The position numbers were made by a program, and so were the translations under genes. A stretch of DNA of 64,000 nt, taken from assembly GCA_000621185.1 (NCBI GenBank), contig JHYZ01000016.1, positions 1 to 64,000 of the forward strand, written 5' to 3'. Source of the DNA: Franconibacter pulveris DSM 19144. Lineage in GTDB: Bacteria; Pseudomonadota; Gammaproteobacteria; Enterobacterales; Enterobacteriaceae. The notes below the pieces were generated by a model. The model made no database searches. It saw only the letters and a list, made by a program, of their open reading frames with translations, and had not been told where the DNA came from. Every line of letters begins with the position of its first letter. The first letter of the stretch is position 1. Below are positions 1 through 12,052 of the stretch, piece after piece.

Positions 1-228
1 CGTTGAAATAGAGAGTTTGGGCGGTACGATAACCACCAGATGAACATGGTCAGGCTGAATATTCAGTTCCAGCACTTCGCAGTCCTTGATGTTGCACAGA
101 ATATAGATTGTCCGGTACAACTCCTTACCAATCTTGTCCGTCAGGATCTTGAAACGATACTTGGGTGTCCAGACGATATGATATTTGCAGCGCCAGAATA
201 CATGTGATGAACTTCTGTAAAGGCCCAT
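1..228 (-). CDS. tnpA: IS200/IS605-family transposase TnpA, N-terminal part (runs off window)
   Basis: Reading the reverse strand from ATG at 226-228 gives 76 codons open to the window edge. The product is the single-strand transposase of IS200-type elements, a Y1 HUH endonuclease that cuts and joins single-stranded DNA ends. The sequence opens MGLYRSSSHVFWRCKYHIVW, typical of IS200 TnpA, and carries the metal-binding HUH signature as DHVHL at residues 60-64 (His61, His63). The catalytic tyrosine lies in the unseen C-terminal part. Length so far agrees with a full-length protein of about 150 residues, but intactness cannot be judged. Confidence 0.9.
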   Translation of the reverse strand, partial: MGLYRSSSHVFWRCKYHIVWTPKYRFKILTDKIGKELYRTIYILCNIKDCEVLELNIQPDHVHLVVIVPPKLSIST

Positions 229-242
229 GTTGGTTTTTCCCT

Positions 243-261
243 CTTACTTGTGGTGAGTAAG
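243..261 (-). promoter_or_regulatory. RBS-occluding stem-loop upstream of tnpA
   Basis: CTTACT at 243-248 pairs with AGTAAG at 256-261 just upstream of the tnpA start. In IS200 a leader hairpin hides the ribosome binding site and keeps transposase synthesis low; the position and sequence fit that role, which is inferred by analogy. Confidence 0.5.
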
Positions 262-349
262 GAGAAATATTCCGGCATGGGCTTTCTTCAGGCTATAGCC
301 TTACAGGGACAATCACCACCTCCTCAGGAGGTGGTTTAGGGCTGACAAT

Positions 350-378
350 AAAAAAGCCGACCTGAGGTCGGCTTTTTT
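350..378. terminator. Bidirectional terminator between IS200 and perM
   Basis: The GC stem AGCCGACC/GGTCGGCT is flanked by an A-run on one side and a T-run on the other, so it can act in both directions. It lies directly after the perM stop on the reverse strand and is the likely perM terminator. Confidence 0.8.
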
Positions 379-1442
379 TATTTCTCTTCCAGCGACATAT
401 CATCCGGCCAGGCGTGAACCACGGCTTTAATCAGCGTCGCCAGCGGGATGGCGAAGAAGACGCCCCAGAAGCCCCACAGCCCGCCGAAAATCACGACAGA
501 CAGAATAATAACCAACGGATGAAGGTTGACCGCCTCGGAGAAAAGCACCGGCACCAGCAGGTTGCCGTCAAGCCCCTGGATAATGAGGTAAACGGCGAAG
601 CAACTCCAGAACTCGGTGCCGAGCCCAAACTGGAAGAGCGCCACGCAGATAACCGGAATGGTCACCACGAACGCGCCGATATAAGGAATAAGCACCGAGA
701 TCCCCACCAGCACCGCCAGCAGCAGCGAGTAGTTGAGGCCGAAGATAAGGAAGCCAATCCAGGTGGCGACGCCAACGACAATCATCTCCAGCACTTTACC
801 GCGAATGTAATTGGTGACCTGCTGGTTCATCTCAACCCACACCTGCCCTGCCAGCCCGCGATTACGCGGCAGCACGCGACGCACCGCATTGAGCAGCTGC
901 TCTTTATCCTTAAGCAGGAAAAAGACCATCAGCGGCACCAGCACCAGATAAATGGCGAGCGTCAACAGCCCCACCAGCGAGGCGAGCGAATATTTCACTA
1001 CCGAATCGCCCAGCACAGACATGCGGGCGCGCAGGTTTTCCGCCATGGCGTCAATGATGCCGGCATCCGTCAGCGCCGGGTAACGCTTGGGCAACGTCGC
1101 GGCGAAATCAGCCAGTTTGTTAAACATGCCAGGCATGTCGCGAATCAGGTAAATCCCCTGCTGCCACGCGACAGGGATCACCACAAAAGCCATCACCAGC
1201 ACGATGCCGACAAAGAGCACCAGCACAAGCGTGGCCGCGAGCCGGCGCGAGCAGCCGATGCGCTCAAGCCGCACGGTGGGCCATTCCAGTAAGTAAGCGA
1301 ACACAATCGCGACCAGCAGCGGCGCCAGCAGACCATGCAAAAAGAAGAGGATGCAAAAACCAGCAACCAGAATAACAAGCAGAGCAATGGCTTCCGGGTC
1401 GCTGAAGCGACGGCGGTACCACTGCGTTAACAACTCAAGCAT
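378..1442 (-). CDS. perM: AI-2E family inner-membrane permease PerM
   Basis: 354-residue polytopic membrane protein, nearly identical along its length to E. coli PerM (YfgO), a member of the AI-2E exporter superfamily whose substrate in enterobacteria is not settled. Hydrophobic segments alternate with the conserved central region around KVLEMIVVG and the C-terminal LWGFWGVFFAIPLATLIKA. The open frame extends 21 codons upstream, but the ATG at 1440-1442 (MLELLTQWYRRRF) matches the E. coli start and has a GGAAGGAG-type Shine-Dalgarno. It is divergent from bepA. Confidence 0.9.
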   Translation of the reverse strand: MLELLTQWYRRRFSDPEAIALLVILVAGFCILFFLHGLLAPLLVAIVFAYLLEWPTVRLERIGCSRRLAATLVLVLFVGIVLVMAFVVIPVAWQQGIYLIRDMPGMFNKLADFAATLPKRYPALTDAGIIDAMAENLRARMSVLGDSVVKYSLASLVGLLTLAIYLVLVPLMVFFLLKDKEQLLNAVRRVLPRNRGLAGQVWVEMNQQVTNYIRGKVLEMIVVGVATWIGFLIFGLNYSLLLAVLVGISVLIPYIGAFVVTIPVICVALFQFGLGTEFWSCFAVYLIIQGLDGNLLVPVLFSEAVNLHPLVIILSVVIFGGLWGFWGVFFAIPLATLIKAVVHAWPDDMSLEEK

Positions 1443-1669
1443 AAGACTCCTTCCCCGGCGGAGGAATAGCCGAAAAGTGAAGGGCGAATTGTATCGAAAT
1501 GTCACAAAAAAGACTGCGATTTTTCACCCGCTCACAAGACAAGCGTTTGTCGGCTGAATATGATTTTCATCGCCCTTGATGCAGGCTACACTCCCGAAGC
1601 ACGGATTTTGCTGAACACATTCAGGCCAGCCCGGTCTTAAAGAGACTTCAGACAAACAGGACAGAGGTT

Positions 1670-3133
1670 ATGTTCAGGCAGTTGAAAACAACACTGGTTG
1701 CGACACTCATCGGCGCCATGCTGGCAGGCCAGGCCCTTCCCGCCTATGCGGATTCGGGCGATCAGCTGCCGGATATGGGAACCTCGGCAGGAAGCACGCT
1801 CTCCATCGGTCAGGAGATGCAGATGGGCGACTATTATGTTCGCCAGCTGCGCGGCAGCGCGCCGCTTATCAACGACCCGCTGCTGGTGCAGTACATCAAC
1901 GGCCTGGGGATGCGGCTGGTCTCGCATGCCAACTCGGTAAAGACCCCCTTTCACTTCTTTTTAATCAACAACGACGAAATCAACGCCTTCGCCTTCTTTG
2001 GCGGCAATGTGGTGCTGCATTCTGCGCTGTTCCGCTATGCCGATAACGAAAGCCAGCTCGCCTCGGTCATGGCGCATGAAATTTCTCACGTTACCCAGCG
2101 CCACCTGGCGCGGGCGATGGAAGATCAAAAGCGCAGCGCGCCGCTGACCTGGGTCGGCGCGCTGGGTTCGATTCTGTTGGCGATGGCGAGCCCGCAGGCG
2201 GGGATGGCGGCGCTCACCGGCACGCTCGCCGGTACCCAGCAGGGCGTGATTAGCTTTACGCAGCAAAACGAACAGGAAGCGGATCGCATCGGTATTCAGG
2301 TGTTGCAGCGTTCAGGCTTCGACCCGCAAGCGATGCCGACTTTCCTTGAGAAGCTGCTCGACCAGGCGCGCTACTCCACCCGGCCGCCGGAAATTCTGCT
2401 GACTCACCCGTTGCCGGAAAGCCGTCTCGCCGACGCCCGAAACCGCGCCAACCAGATGCGCCCGGTTGTCACGCAGTCGTCAGAAGACTTCTATATGGCG
2501 AAGGTGCGTACGCTCGGCATGTACAATTCGGGGCGCAACCAGTTGACCAGCGACCTGCTGGATGCGCTGGCGAAAGGCAACGTGCGTGAACAGCACGCCG
2601 CCCAGTATGGCCGCGCGCTGCAGGCGATGCAGGATAAAAACTTCGCCGAGGCGCGCCGTCAGCTGCAGCCGCTGCTGGCCGCCCAGCCCGGCAGCGCCTG
2701 GTATCTCGACCTTTCCACCGATATCGATCTCGGTCTGAACAAAGCGAACGACGCCATTAACCGGCTGAAAACCGCGCCGGATTTAAAAAATAACCCGGTG
2801 CTGCAACTGAACCTGGCCAACGCTTATCTGGAAGGCGGCCAGCCTGGCGAAACGGTGAAAATCCTCAACCGCTATACTTTCTCGCATCCGGACGATACCA
2901 ACGGCTGGGATCTGCTGGCGCAGGCGCAGGCGAAGCTCGGCAACCGCGACCAGGAGCTGGCGGCGCGCGCCGAAGTCATGGCGCTGCTCGGCAAGCTCGA
3001 CCAGGCCATCAGCCTGCTCAGCGGCGCCAGCTCGCAGGTGAAGCTCGGCAGCCTCCAGCAGGCGCGCTACGACGCCCGTATCGACCAGTTGCGCCAGCTA
3101 CAGCAGCGCTTCCGCCCTTACGAAAAAATGTAA
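1670..3133 (+). CDS. bepA: Beta-barrel assembly-enhancing protease BepA
   Basis: 487-residue periplasmic M48 metalloprotease and chaperone that helps LptD and other outer-membrane proteins mature on the BAM complex and degrades stalled substrates. The signal peptide is residues 1-27 (cleavage after AYA). The zinc motif HEISH is at residues 136-140, the same numbering as in E. coli, with the distal zinc glutamate in [11 protein letters not shown]. The C-terminal half (about 300-480) is a TPR array. It is followed 11 bp later by yfgD, suggesting co-transcription. Family function is established in E. coli; assignment here is by near-identity. Confidence 0.95.
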   Translation: MFRQLKTTLVATLIGAMLAGQALPAYADSGDQLPDMGTSAGSTLSIGQEMQMGDYYVRQLRGSAPLINDPLLVQYINGLGMRLVSHANSVKTPFHFFLINNDEINAFAFFGGNVVLHSALFRYADNESQLASVMAHEISHVTQRHLARAMEDQKRSAPLTWVGALGSILLAMASPQAGMAALTGTLAGTQQGVISFTQQNEQEADRIGIQVLQRSGFDPQAMPTFLEKLLDQARYSTRPPEILLTHPLPESRLADARNRANQMRPVVTQSSEDFYMAKVRTLGMYNSGRNQLTSDLLDALAKGNVREQHAAQYGRALQAMQDKNFAEARRQLQPLLAAQPGSAWYLDLSTDIDLGLNKANDAINRLKTAPDLKNNPVLQLNLANAYLEGGQPGETVKILNRYTFSHPDDTNGWDLLAQAQAKLGNRDQELAARAEVMALLGKLDQAISLLSGASSQVKLGSLQQARYDARIDQLRQLQQRFRPYEKM

Positions 3134-3144
3134 AAGGAGAAAAC

Positions 3145-3498
3145 ATGTCTCAGGACGTGACGATTTATCACAACCCGCGCTGCTCTAAAAGCCGTGAAAC
3201 GCTGAACCTGTTAAAAGCGCGCGGCGTTGAGCCACAGGTAGTGCTTTATCTGGATACGCCGCCCGATGCGCAGACGCTGAAAGGGTTATTGCACATGCTC
3301 GGCATGAAGAGCCCGCGCGAGCTTATGCGCACCAAAGAAGATTGCTATAAAGAGCTTAAGCTTGCTGATGAAACAAACGACGAAGCGTTGATTGCGGCGA
3401 TGGTGAATAACCCGAAGCTGATTGAACGCCCGGTTGTGGTTAACAACGGCCAGGCGCGCATTGGCCGCCCGCCGGAGTCAGTGCTGGAAATCCTGTAA
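3145..3498 (+). CDS. yfgD: ArsC/Spx-family protein YfgD
   Basis: 117-residue thioredoxin-fold protein of the arsenate-reductase (ArsC) family. The N-terminal YHNPRCSKSRETL places the putative active cysteine at residue 13, and the C-terminal IERPVVVNNGQARIGRPPESV is typical of the family. It is the orthologue of E. coli YfgD; there is no arsenite pump or ArsR nearby, so a role in arsenate detoxification is not supported by context. It starts 11 bp after bepA with an AAAGGAG ribosome site. Confidence 0.9.
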   Translation: MSQDVTIYHNPRCSKSRETLNLLKARGVEPQVVLYLDTPPDAQTLKGLLHMLGMKSPRELMRTKEDCYKELKLADETNDEALIAAMVNNPKLIERPVVVNNGQARIGRPPESVLEIL

Positions 3499-3508
3499 TC
3501 CTCACCTT

Positions 3509-3532
3509 GTAGCGGGCGCTCTGCCCGCTACA
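3509..3532. terminator. Inverted repeat between convergent yfgD and hda
   Basis: A perfect 10-bp stem (TGTAGCGGGC/GCCCGCTACA) with a 4-base loop sits between the two stop codons and overlaps the hda stop. There is no clear T-run, so termination is likely weak or Rho-assisted. Confidence 0.5.
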
Positions 3533-4229
3533 GATTCAGAATCTCTTTGACAAACGGAATGGTCAGCTTGCGCTGGGCGGTAATAGAAGCTCTGTCGAGT
3601 TGATCAAGCGTCATAAACAGCGTGCGCATCTCGCGATCCAGGCGTTTAAGCAGAAAGCGTCCCACATCTTCCGGCAGCTCAAACCCGCGTAAACGCGCGC
3701 GCAGTTGCAGCGCCTGCAGCTTATCGTCATCCGAAAGCGGCTGCAGCTTGTAGATTTGCCCCCAGTCGAGGCGCGAAGCAAGATCCGGCAGATGCAGGTT
3801 AAGCTGGCGCGGCGGGCGATCGCCTGTGATCAACAGCCGGGTATTGCCCGACTCCAGGATCCGGTTGTAGAGATTGAAGATAGCCATCTCCCAGGGCTCG
3901 TCACCGGCAATGCATTCGATGTTGTCGATACAAACCAGCGAGAGTTGCTCCATTCCTTCCAGCACTTCCGGTACAAACCAGGTGCGCTTATCGAGCGGAA
4001 CGTAGCCCACGGCGTCGCCGCGCTGGGAAAGCTCGGCGCAGGCGGCGTGCAGCAGGTGGCTGCGACCGGCCCCTTCTCTGGCCCAGAAATAGATATACCC
4101 GCTGTGCTCCTGGCGCAGCACGTTCTGTAGCGCGGCTAAAAGCGAAGGATTATCACCCGGCCAGAAACTTGCGAAGGTTTCATCGTCGGGCAGCCAGAGC
4201 GGCAAAGAGAGCTGTGCCGGAGTGTTCAG
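3528..4229 (-). CDS. hda: DnaA regulatory inactivator Hda, CTG start
   Basis: 233-residue AAA+ protein that, bound to the DNA-loaded sliding clamp, stimulates ATP hydrolysis by DnaA and so prevents re-initiation. The clamp-binding motif QLSLPL is at residues 6-11, the Walker-A-like region is [10 protein letters not shown], the Walker B region SLVCIDNIE. The first ATG/GTG/TTG choice is a TTG at 4203-4205, which would cut through the clamp motif. Reading upstream to CTG at 4227-4229 gives [11 protein letters not shown], the E. coli N-terminus and exact length (233). An AGAGG ribosome site lies just upstream. Confidence 0.93.
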   Translation of the reverse strand: MNTPAQLSLPLWLPDDETFASFWPGDNPSLLAALQNVLRQEHSGYIYFWAREGAGRSHLLHAACAELSQRGDAVGYVPLDKRTWFVPEVLEGMEQLSLVCIDNIECIAGDEPWEMAIFNLYNRILESGNTRLLITGDRPPRQLNLHLPDLASRLDWGQIYKLQPLSDDDKLQALQLRARLRGFELPEDVGRFLLKRLDREMRTLFMTLDQLDRASITAQRKLTIPFVKEILNL

Positions 4230-4294
4230 AGGGACCTCTTCAAAGGCTTGCAGAAAAACGCGCTGAGTTTACCACAGAATCGTTTCGCTGTTGA

Positions 4295-4316
4295 ACCGGG
4301 CGGATCGCCGCCCGGT
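4295..4316 (-). terminator. uraA-distal hairpin
   Basis: ACCGGGCGG at 4295-4303 pairs with CCGCCCGGT at 4308-4316 immediately after the uraA stop. The following T-run is poor, so this may be a weak terminator or an mRNA 3'-end stabiliser. Confidence 0.55.
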
Positions 4317-4323
4317 ATCACGA

Positions 4324-5613
4324 TCAGGAATGTTTTTCAGCCTGCTCATTCGCGTCCAGCACCACCTCTTCCGGGCGCAACACGCTGATAAGTTTGAAAA
4401 TAAGGCTCAGGCCTACACCGACGATAGTCGCCAGCGCCATGCCTTTCAACTCCGCCGCGCCGACATGCACTTTCGCACCGCTCACGCCAATAATCAGAAT
4501 CACGGAGGTCAGGATCAGGTTCTGCGCTTTGCTGTAATCGACTTTGGATTCGATCAGCACGCGGATGCCGGAGGCGCCAATTACGCCGTAAAGCAGCAGC
4601 GAAACACCGCCCATCACCGGCACCGGGATTATCTGAATCGCCGCGGCCAGCTTGCCTACGCAAGAGAGCAGAATGGCGATAATAGCCGCGCCGCCGATAA
4701 CCCAGGTGCTGTAAACGCGGGTGATGGCCATTACGCCGATGTTCTCACCATAAGTGGTGTTCGGCGTGGAGCCGAAGAAACCGGAAATCATGGTGGAGAA
4801 ACCGTTGGCGAACATCGAGCGGTGCAGGCCCGGGTCGCGCAGCAGATCTTTCTTCACAATGTTCGCCGTCACCACCAGATGACCGACGTGTTCGGCGATA
4901 ACCACCAGCGCCGCAGGCAGAATGGTAAAGATGGCGAACCATTCAAAACGCGGGGTGTAGAACGTCGGCAATGCAAACCAGTGCGCCTGCTGGATAGGCG
5001 CGGTGTCCACAACGCCCAGCGCAAAAGAGAGCGCGTAGCCCGCCAGCACGCCAATCAAAATCGGGATAATGGCGAGGAAACCGCGGAACAGCACGGAGCC
5101 GAATACCGTTACCGCCAGCGTTACCAGCGAGATGGTGATAGTCGTGGAGTCCGCCGTCTGTCCTTGCGCCGGCAGCAAGCCTGCCATGTTGGCGGCGACG
5201 CCCGCCAGCTCAAGGCCGATAACGGCGACGATGGCGCCCATCGCCGCAGGCGGGAACATCACATCCAGCCAGCCGGTTCCCGCTTTTTTCACGATCAGCG
5301 CCACCAGGCAAAAGAGCGCGCCGCAGACGATAAAGCCGCCCAGCGCCATCTCATAACCGAGCGGCAGCAGCAGCAGCACCGGTGAGATGAAGGCAAAGCT
5401 TGAGCCCAGATAAGCGGGAATTTTTCCTTTGCAAATAAAGAGATAAAGCAGCGTACCAATGCCGTTGAACAGCAGCACGGTAGCCGGGTTAATATGAAAC
5501 AGGATTGGCACCAGCACGGTAGCGCCAAACATGGCGAACAGGTGCTGCAAACTAAGCGGGATAGTCTGTAAAAGCGGCGGTCTTTCACTTACCCCGATAG
5601 CACGGCGCGTCAT
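4324..5613 (-). CDS. uraA: Uracil:H+ symporter UraA
   Basis: 429-residue inner-membrane nucleobase transporter (NAT/NCS2 family) that imports uracil for salvage by Upp. Residues throughout match E. coli UraA, including the FGSTPNTTYGENIGVMAI region and the AEHVGHLVV segment that carry the substrate-binding glutamates. The frame is open 10 codons further upstream; ATG at 5611-5613 (MTRRAIGVSERPP) is chosen because it equals the E. coli start. It lies downstream of upp in the same orientation, with a terminator-like hairpin between the two. Confidence 0.95.
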   Translation of the reverse strand: MTRRAIGVSERPPLLQTIPLSLQHLFAMFGATVLVPILFHINPATVLLFNGIGTLLYLFICKGKIPAYLGSSFAFISPVLLLLPLGYEMALGGFIVCGALFCLVALIVKKAGTGWLDVMFPPAAMGAIVAVIGLELAGVAANMAGLLPAQGQTADSTTITISLVTLAVTVFGSVLFRGFLAIIPILIGVLAGYALSFALGVVDTAPIQQAHWFALPTFYTPRFEWFAIFTILPAALVVIAEHVGHLVVTANIVKKDLLRDPGLHRSMFANGFSTMISGFFGSTPNTTYGENIGVMAITRVYSTWVIGGAAIIAILLSCVGKLAAAIQIIPVPVMGGVSLLLYGVIGASGIRVLIESKVDYSKAQNLILTSVILIIGVSGAKVHVGAAELKGMALATIVGVGLSLIFKLISVLRPEEVVLDANEQAEKHS

Positions 5614-5663
5614 AGTGTTTTCCTCAAGTGTCGTTGTGTGCAAATGTTATGTTGCTGGACCAA

Positions 5664-5695
5664 AAAAAAGCCGACTATCAAAGTCGGCTCATTTT

Positions 5696-5698
<3 letters not shown>
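5664..5698 (-). terminator. Hairpin between upp and uraA
   Basis: AGCCGACT at 5669-5676 pairs with AGTCGGCT at 5682-5689, with A-rich and T-rich flanks on both sides. It overlaps the upp stop region and probably lowers read-through from upp into uraA. Confidence 0.7.
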
Positions 5699-7592
<1,894 letters not shown>

Positions 7593-7593
<1 letters not shown>

Positions 7594-8234
7594 TGAAAAA
7601 CATCGTGGTGCTTATTTCCGGCAACGGAAGCAATCTGCAGGCGATTATCGACGCCTGCGAGACAAAGCGGATTAACGGCGCCATTAAAGCGGTGTTCAGC
7701 AATAAGGCCGACGCGTTCGGCCTTGAGCGCGCGCGCGAGGCGGGCATTCCCGCCCATGCGCTGACAGCGGCGCAGTTCGCCAGCCGCGAAGCTTTCGACC
7801 GCGAGCTCATGCAGGAGATAGACGCCTACGCGCCTGACCTCGTGGTGCTGGCAGGCTATATGCGCATCCTCAGTCCCGATTTTGTCGCGCGCTATCAGGG
7901 GCGGCTTATCAATATTCACCCTTCCCTGCTGCCGAAGTATCCGGGCCTGCATACGCACCGCCAGGTGCTGGAAAACGGCGACGAAGAGCACGGCACCTCG
8001 GTACATTTCGTCACCGACGAACTTGACGGCGGGCCGGTTATTTTGCAGGCGAAAGTGCCGGTTTTCCCGGGCGACACGGAAGAGGAGATAACCGCCCGCG
8101 TGCAGCATCAGGAACACGCCATTTACCCGCTGGTAGTAAGCTGGTATGTCGACGGACGTCTGGCGATGCGCGATGGCGCCGCCTGGCTGGACGGACTCCC
8201 GCTTCCCGCTCAGGGACACGCCGCAGACGAATGA
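7593..8234 (+). CDS. purN: Phosphoribosylglycinamide formyltransferase 1
   Basis: 213 residues. It transfers the formyl group of 10-formyl-tetrahydrofolate to GAR in purine synthesis. The phosphate loop SGNGSNLQ is at residues 9-16; the catalytic INIHPSLLPKYPGLHTHRQ block and HGTSVHFVTDELDGGPVI follow. It is one residue longer than the E. coli protein (MKNIVV versus MNIVV). It shares one base with the purM stop and ends at a strong terminator, so purMN is a two-gene operon under PurR. Confidence 0.96.
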
Positions 8235-8237
8235 TAA

Positions 8238-8262
8238 AAAGGGCCAAATGGCCCTTTTTTCA
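8238..8262 (+). terminator. purMN terminator
   Basis: AAGGGCCA/TGGCCCTT stem with a short loop followed by six Ts, starting directly after the purN stop. Confidence 0.88.
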
Positions 8263-8408
8263 ATATGTTCAGTCCATTTTCGGCAGGCCGCGCGCTTTCT
8301 TGTCATACTTCTCTGGCACAGTTGGACATCGTGCGGCAATGCTCGCCATAATAGCGGCTGAGACGGATTTGCCACGTCCCGAGTGAATAAACCGGAGTGT
8401 GAGTAGTA

Positions 8409-10469
8409 ATGGGTCAGGAAAAGCTATATATCGAAAAAGAACTGAGTTGGCTCTCTTTCAACGAGCGCGTGCTCCAGGAGGCGGCGGACAAAAGCAATCC
8501 GCTAATTGAGCGCATGCGTTTTTTAGGGATTTACTCCAACAACCTCGATGAGTTTTACAAGGTGCGCTTCGCGGAACTCAAGCGCCGTATCATCATCAGC
8601 GAAGAGCAGGGTTCACACTCACATTCCCGCCACCTGCTAGGCAAGATCCAGTCCCGCGTGTTGAAAGCGGATCAGGAGTTTGACGGCCTGTATAACGATC
8701 TGCTCCTGGAGATGGCGCGCAATCAAATTTTCCTCATTAACGAAAGACAGCTTTCTGAGAATCAGCAAACCTGGCTGCGCCATTATTTCAAACATTATCT
8801 GCGCCAGCACATTACCCCTACGCTTATCAACCGCGACACCGATCTCGTTCAGTTTCTGAAAGACGATTACACCTATCTGGCGGTGGAGATTATTCGCGGC
8901 GATGAAATTCGTTATGCGCTGCTTGAGATCCCCTCTGACAAAGTACCGCGCTTCGTCAACCTGCCGCCGGAAGCGCCGCGTCGACGTAAGCCGATGATAC
9001 TTCTGGATAATATCCTGCGATTCTGTCTGGAAGACATCTTTAAGGGCTTTTTCGATTACGACGCGCTCAACGCTTACTCCATGAAAATGACGCGCGACGC
9101 CGAGTACGATTTAGTGCATGAAATGGAGTCGAGCCTGCTGGAACTCATGTCGTCAAGCCTCAAGCAGCGTTTGACCGCTGAGCCGGTACGCTTTGTTTAT
9201 CAACGCGATATGCCGGACGCGATGGTAGAAATGCTGCGCCAGAAGCTCTCTATTTCTCGCTACGACTCGATTATTCCAGGCGGTCGTTATCACAACTTCA
9301 AAGACTTCATCAGCTTCCCGAATGTCGGCAAAGCGAACCTGGTGAACAAGCCGCTGCCGCGCCTGCGTCATATCTGGTTTGATAAATTCCGCAACGGCTT
9401 TGACGCCATCCGCGAGCGCGACGTGCTGCTCTACTACCCCTACCACACTTTCGAACATGTGCTGGAGCTACTGCGCCAGGCGTCGTTCGACCCAAGCGTG
9501 CTGGCGATTAAGATCAACATCTACCGCGTGGCGAAAGATTCCCGCATCATCGACTCCATGATCCATGCGGCGCACAACGGCAAAAAAGTGACGGTGGTGG
9601 TGGAGCTTCAGGCGCGCTTTGATGAAGAAGCGAATATCCACTGGGCGAAACGCCTCACCGAGGCGGGCGTGCATGTTATTTTCTCCGCGCCCGGGCTTAA
9701 AATTCACGCCAAACTGTTCCTTATCTCCCGTAAAGAGGGAGAGGAAGTGGTGCGTTACGCCCATATCGGCACTGGTAACTTTAACGAGAAAACCGCACGC
9801 ATTTATACCGACTACTCGCTGCTGACCGCCGATGCGCGCATTACCAACGAGGTGCGCCGCGTCTTTAATTTTATCGAGAACCCCTATCGCCCGGTGAGCT
9901 TCGACTACCTGCTGGTGTCGCCGCAAAACTCTCGCCGCCTGCTTTATGAGATGATAGACACCGAGATCGCTAATGCGCAGCAGGGCTTGCCTGCCGGCAT
10001 TACGCTTAAGCTAAATAACCTCGTCGATAAAGGTCTGGTGGACCGGCTTTACGCCGCTTCGAGCGCCGGCGTGCCGGTAAACCTGCTGATTCGCGGTATG
10101 TGCTCGCTTCTCCCGCAGCTGGAAGGGCTGAGTGATAATATTCGTGTTATCAGCATTGTGGACCGCTACCTCGAGCACGATCGCATTTATATCTTCGAGC
10201 GCGGCGGCGATAAGCAGGTTTATCTTTCTTCCGCAGACTGGATGACGCGCAACATCGATTACCGTATCGAAGTTGCCGCGCCGCTGCTTGATCCTCGACT
10301 CAAGCAGCGGATCCTGGATATTATCGACATCTTGTTCAGCGATACGGTGAAAGCCCGTATTATCGATAAAGAACTGAGCAATCGCTACGTGCCGCGCGGC
10401 AATCGCCGGAAAGTGCGCGCGCAGTTGGCGATTTACGACTATCTCAAATCACTCGAGCAACCTGACTGA
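8409..10469 (+). CDS. ppk1: Polyphosphate kinase 1
   Basis: 686-residue membrane-associated enzyme that polymerises the gamma-phosphate of ATP into inorganic polyphosphate. It has the four-domain PPK1 layout: N-terminal helical domain, head domain, and two phospholipase-D-like C-terminal domains. The phosphorylated histidine is His433 in GLKIHAKLF (His435 in E. coli, which is two residues longer just before it); the second conserved histidine is in [15 protein letters not shown]. The ATG start is identical to E. coli. ppx follows after 6 bp, so synthesis and breakdown of polyphosphate are co-transcribed. Confidence 0.97.
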   Translation: MGQEKLYIEKELSWLSFNERVLQEAADKSNPLIERMRFLGIYSNNLDEFYKVRFAELKRRIIISEEQGSHSHSRHLLGKIQSRVLKADQEFDGLYNDLLLEMARNQIFLINERQLSENQQTWLRHYFKHYLRQHITPTLINRDTDLVQFLKDDYTYLAVEIIRGDEIRYALLEIPSDKVPRFVNLPPEAPRRRKPMILLDNILRFCLEDIFKGFFDYDALNAYSMKMTRDAEYDLVHEMESSLLELMSSSLKQRLTAEPVRFVYQRDMPDAMVEMLRQKLSISRYDSIIPGGRYHNFKDFISFPNVGKANLVNKPLPRLRHIWFDKFRNGFDAIRERDVLLYYPYHTFEHVLELLRQASFDPSVLAIKINIYRVAKDSRIIDSMIHAAHNGKKVTVVVELQARFDEEANIHWAKRLTEAGVHVIFSAPGLKIHAKLFLISRKEGEEVVRYAHIGTGNFNEKTARIYTDYSLLTADARITNEVRRVFNFIENPYRPVSFDYLLVSPQNSRRLLYEMIDTEIANAQQGLPAGITLKLNNLVDKGLVDRLYAASSAGVPVNLLIRGMCSLLPQLEGLSDNIRVISIVDRYLEHDRIYIFERGGDKQVYLSSADWMTRNIDYRIEVAAPLLDPRLKQRILDIIDILFSDTVKARIIDKELSNRYVPRGNRRKVRAQLAIYDYLKSLEQPD

Positions 10470-10475
10470 TACTCT

Positions 10476-12017
10476 ATGCCGATAAACTCACAAGCTCCGC
10501 GACCGCAGGAATTCGCTGCGGTCGACCTCGGCTCTAACAGCTTCCATATGGTCATCGCCCGCGTTGTGGATGGCGCGATGCAAATCATCGGACGACTGAA
10601 ACAGCGTGTGCATCTGGCCGACGGGCTGGACGCCAATAATATGCTGACGGAGGAGGCCATGGAGCGCGGCCTCTCCTGCCTTTCGCTCTTTGCCGAACGG
10701 TTGCAGGGCTTCTCGCCCGCTAACGTCTGCATTGTTGGCACCCATACCCTGCGTCAGGCAGTTAACGCGCCGGAGTTTCTTAAGCGCGCTGAACAGGTTA
10801 TCCCCTACCCCATTGAAATCATTTCAGGCAATGAAGAAGCGCGCCTGATTTTTATGGGCGTGGAGCATACGCAGCCGGAGCGCGGCCGCAAGCTGGTTAT
10901 TGATATCGGCGGCGGCTCGACGGAACTGGTTATCGGTGAAGATTTCGAGCCGCAGCTGGTGGAAAGCCGCCGGATGGGGTGCGTGAGTTTTGCGCAGCAT
11001 TTCTTCGCCAATGGCGAGATAACGCCGGATAATTTCCGTCGCGCTCGTCTTGCGGCGGTGCAAAAGCTGGAAAGCCTCGCCTGGCAGTATCGCCTGCACG
11101 GCTGGAGCGTGGCGCTCGGCGCTTCGGGCACCATCAAAGCGGCGCACGAAGTGCTGCTGGCGATGGGCGAAAAAGACGGGCTTATCACGCCCGATCGTCT
11201 GGATAAGCTGCGTGATGAAGTGCTGAATTATAAAAGCTTCGCTTCTCTGACGCTGCCAGGGCTCTCGGAAGAGCGCAAGGCGGTATTCGTGCCGGGGCTG
11301 GCGATTTTGTGCGGTGTGTTCGACGCGCTGGCGATTCGCGAATTGCGTCTTTCCGACGGCGCGCTGCGCGAAGGCGTGCTGTATGAGATGGAAGGCCGTT
11401 TCCGCCATCAGGATATCCGCAGCCGCACCGCGCAAAGCCTTGCGAACCAGTACCATATTGACCGTGAACAGGCGCGTCGCGTACTGGATACCACCACGCT
11501 AATGTATGAGCAGTGGCAGGCGCAAAACGCCAAACTGGCCAACCCGCAGCTGGCGGCGCTGCTGAAGTGGGCGACAATGCTGCATGAGGTGGGCCTTACC
11601 ATCAACCACAGCGGCATGCACCGCCACTCCGCCTATATTTTGCAGCACAGCGACCTGCCGGGCTTTACGCAGGAGCAGCAGGCTTTAATGGCGACGCTGG
11701 TGCGTTTTCACCGCAAGGCTGTCAAGCTCGATGAGCTACCCCGCTTTACGCTCTTTAAGAAAAAGCAGTATCTGCCGCTGATTCAGATCCTGCGTCTTGG
11801 CGTGTTGCTCAACAACCAGCGCCAGGCTACCACTACCCCGCCGACGCTGGTTCTTGAAACAGACGATAGCCACTGGACGCTGCGCTTCCCGCATGACTGG
11901 TTCAGCCAGAACGCGCTGGTGATGCTTGACCTTGAGCGCGAGCAGCAGTACTGGGAAGGGGTTACGGGCTGGCGGCTGACCATCGAAGAAGAGGCCAGCC
12001 CGGAAGTGGCGGCCTGA
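10476..12017 (+). CDS. ppx: Exopolyphosphatase
   Basis: 513 residues, same length as E. coli Ppx. It removes terminal phosphate processively from polyphosphate. The ASKHA ATPase-like core shows [18 protein letters not shown] near the N-terminus, the catalytic glutamate region [13 protein letters not shown] and the phosphate loop [12 protein letters not shown]; a C-terminal HD-like region contains [22 protein letters not shown]. Second gene of ppk-ppx; it ends at a bidirectional terminator facing pdeF. Confidence 0.96.
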   Translation: MPINSQAPRPQEFAAVDLGSNSFHMVIARVVDGAMQIIGRLKQRVHLADGLDANNMLTEEAMERGLSCLSLFAERLQGFSPANVCIVGTHTLRQAVNAPEFLKRAEQVIPYPIEIISGNEEARLIFMGVEHTQPERGRKLVIDIGGGSTELVIGEDFEPQLVESRRMGCVSFAQHFFANGEITPDNFRRARLAAVQKLESLAWQYRLHGWSVALGASGTIKAAHEVLLAMGEKDGLITPDRLDKLRDEVLNYKSFASLTLPGLSEERKAVFVPGLAILCGVFDALAIRELRLSDGALREGVLYEMEGRFRHQDIRSRTAQSLANQYHIDREQARRVLDTTTLMYEQWQAQNAKLANPQLAALLKWATMLHEVGLTINHSGMHRHSAYILQHSDLPGFTQEQQALMATLVRFHRKAVKLDELPRFTLFKKKQYLPLIQILRLGVLLNNQRQATTTPPTLVLETDDSHWTLRFPHDWFSQNALVMLDLEREQQYWEGVTGWRLTIEEEASPEVAA

Positions 12018-12024
12018 TTCTTTT

Positions 12025-12052
12025 GAAAGGAGCGCATACGCGCTCCTTTTTA
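12025..12052. terminator. Bidirectional terminator between ppx and pdeF
   Basis: AAGGAGCG at 12027-12034 pairs with CGCTCCTT at 12041-12048, followed by a T-run on the forward strand; it separates two convergent genes. Confidence 0.85.

Larger units (their letters stand above)
1..345 (-). mobile_element. IS200-like insertion element, left part
   Basis: The element holds the tnpA start and the region upstream of it. A perfect 10-bp stem with a 1-base loop lies at 315-335, as expected for the subterminal hairpin recognised by TnpA in elements that lack terminal inverted repeats. The outer boundary is estimated: it lies between this hairpin and the perM terminator stem that begins near 355. Confidence 0.75.

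Noticed and set aside
414..1292. Long forward open frame opposite perM
   Set aside because: Low-complexity, His/Gln/Arg-rich translation typical of the antisense of a membrane protein gene in GC-rich DNA.
4291..5385. 364-codon forward open frame opposite uraA
   Set aside because: Antisense shadow of a well-conserved transporter; composition rich in Arg, Asp, Gln and His.
8300..8330. Pho box before ppk
   Set aside because: A TGTCATA and a weak TGGCAC half-site occur, but their spacing is 13 rather than 11 bases.
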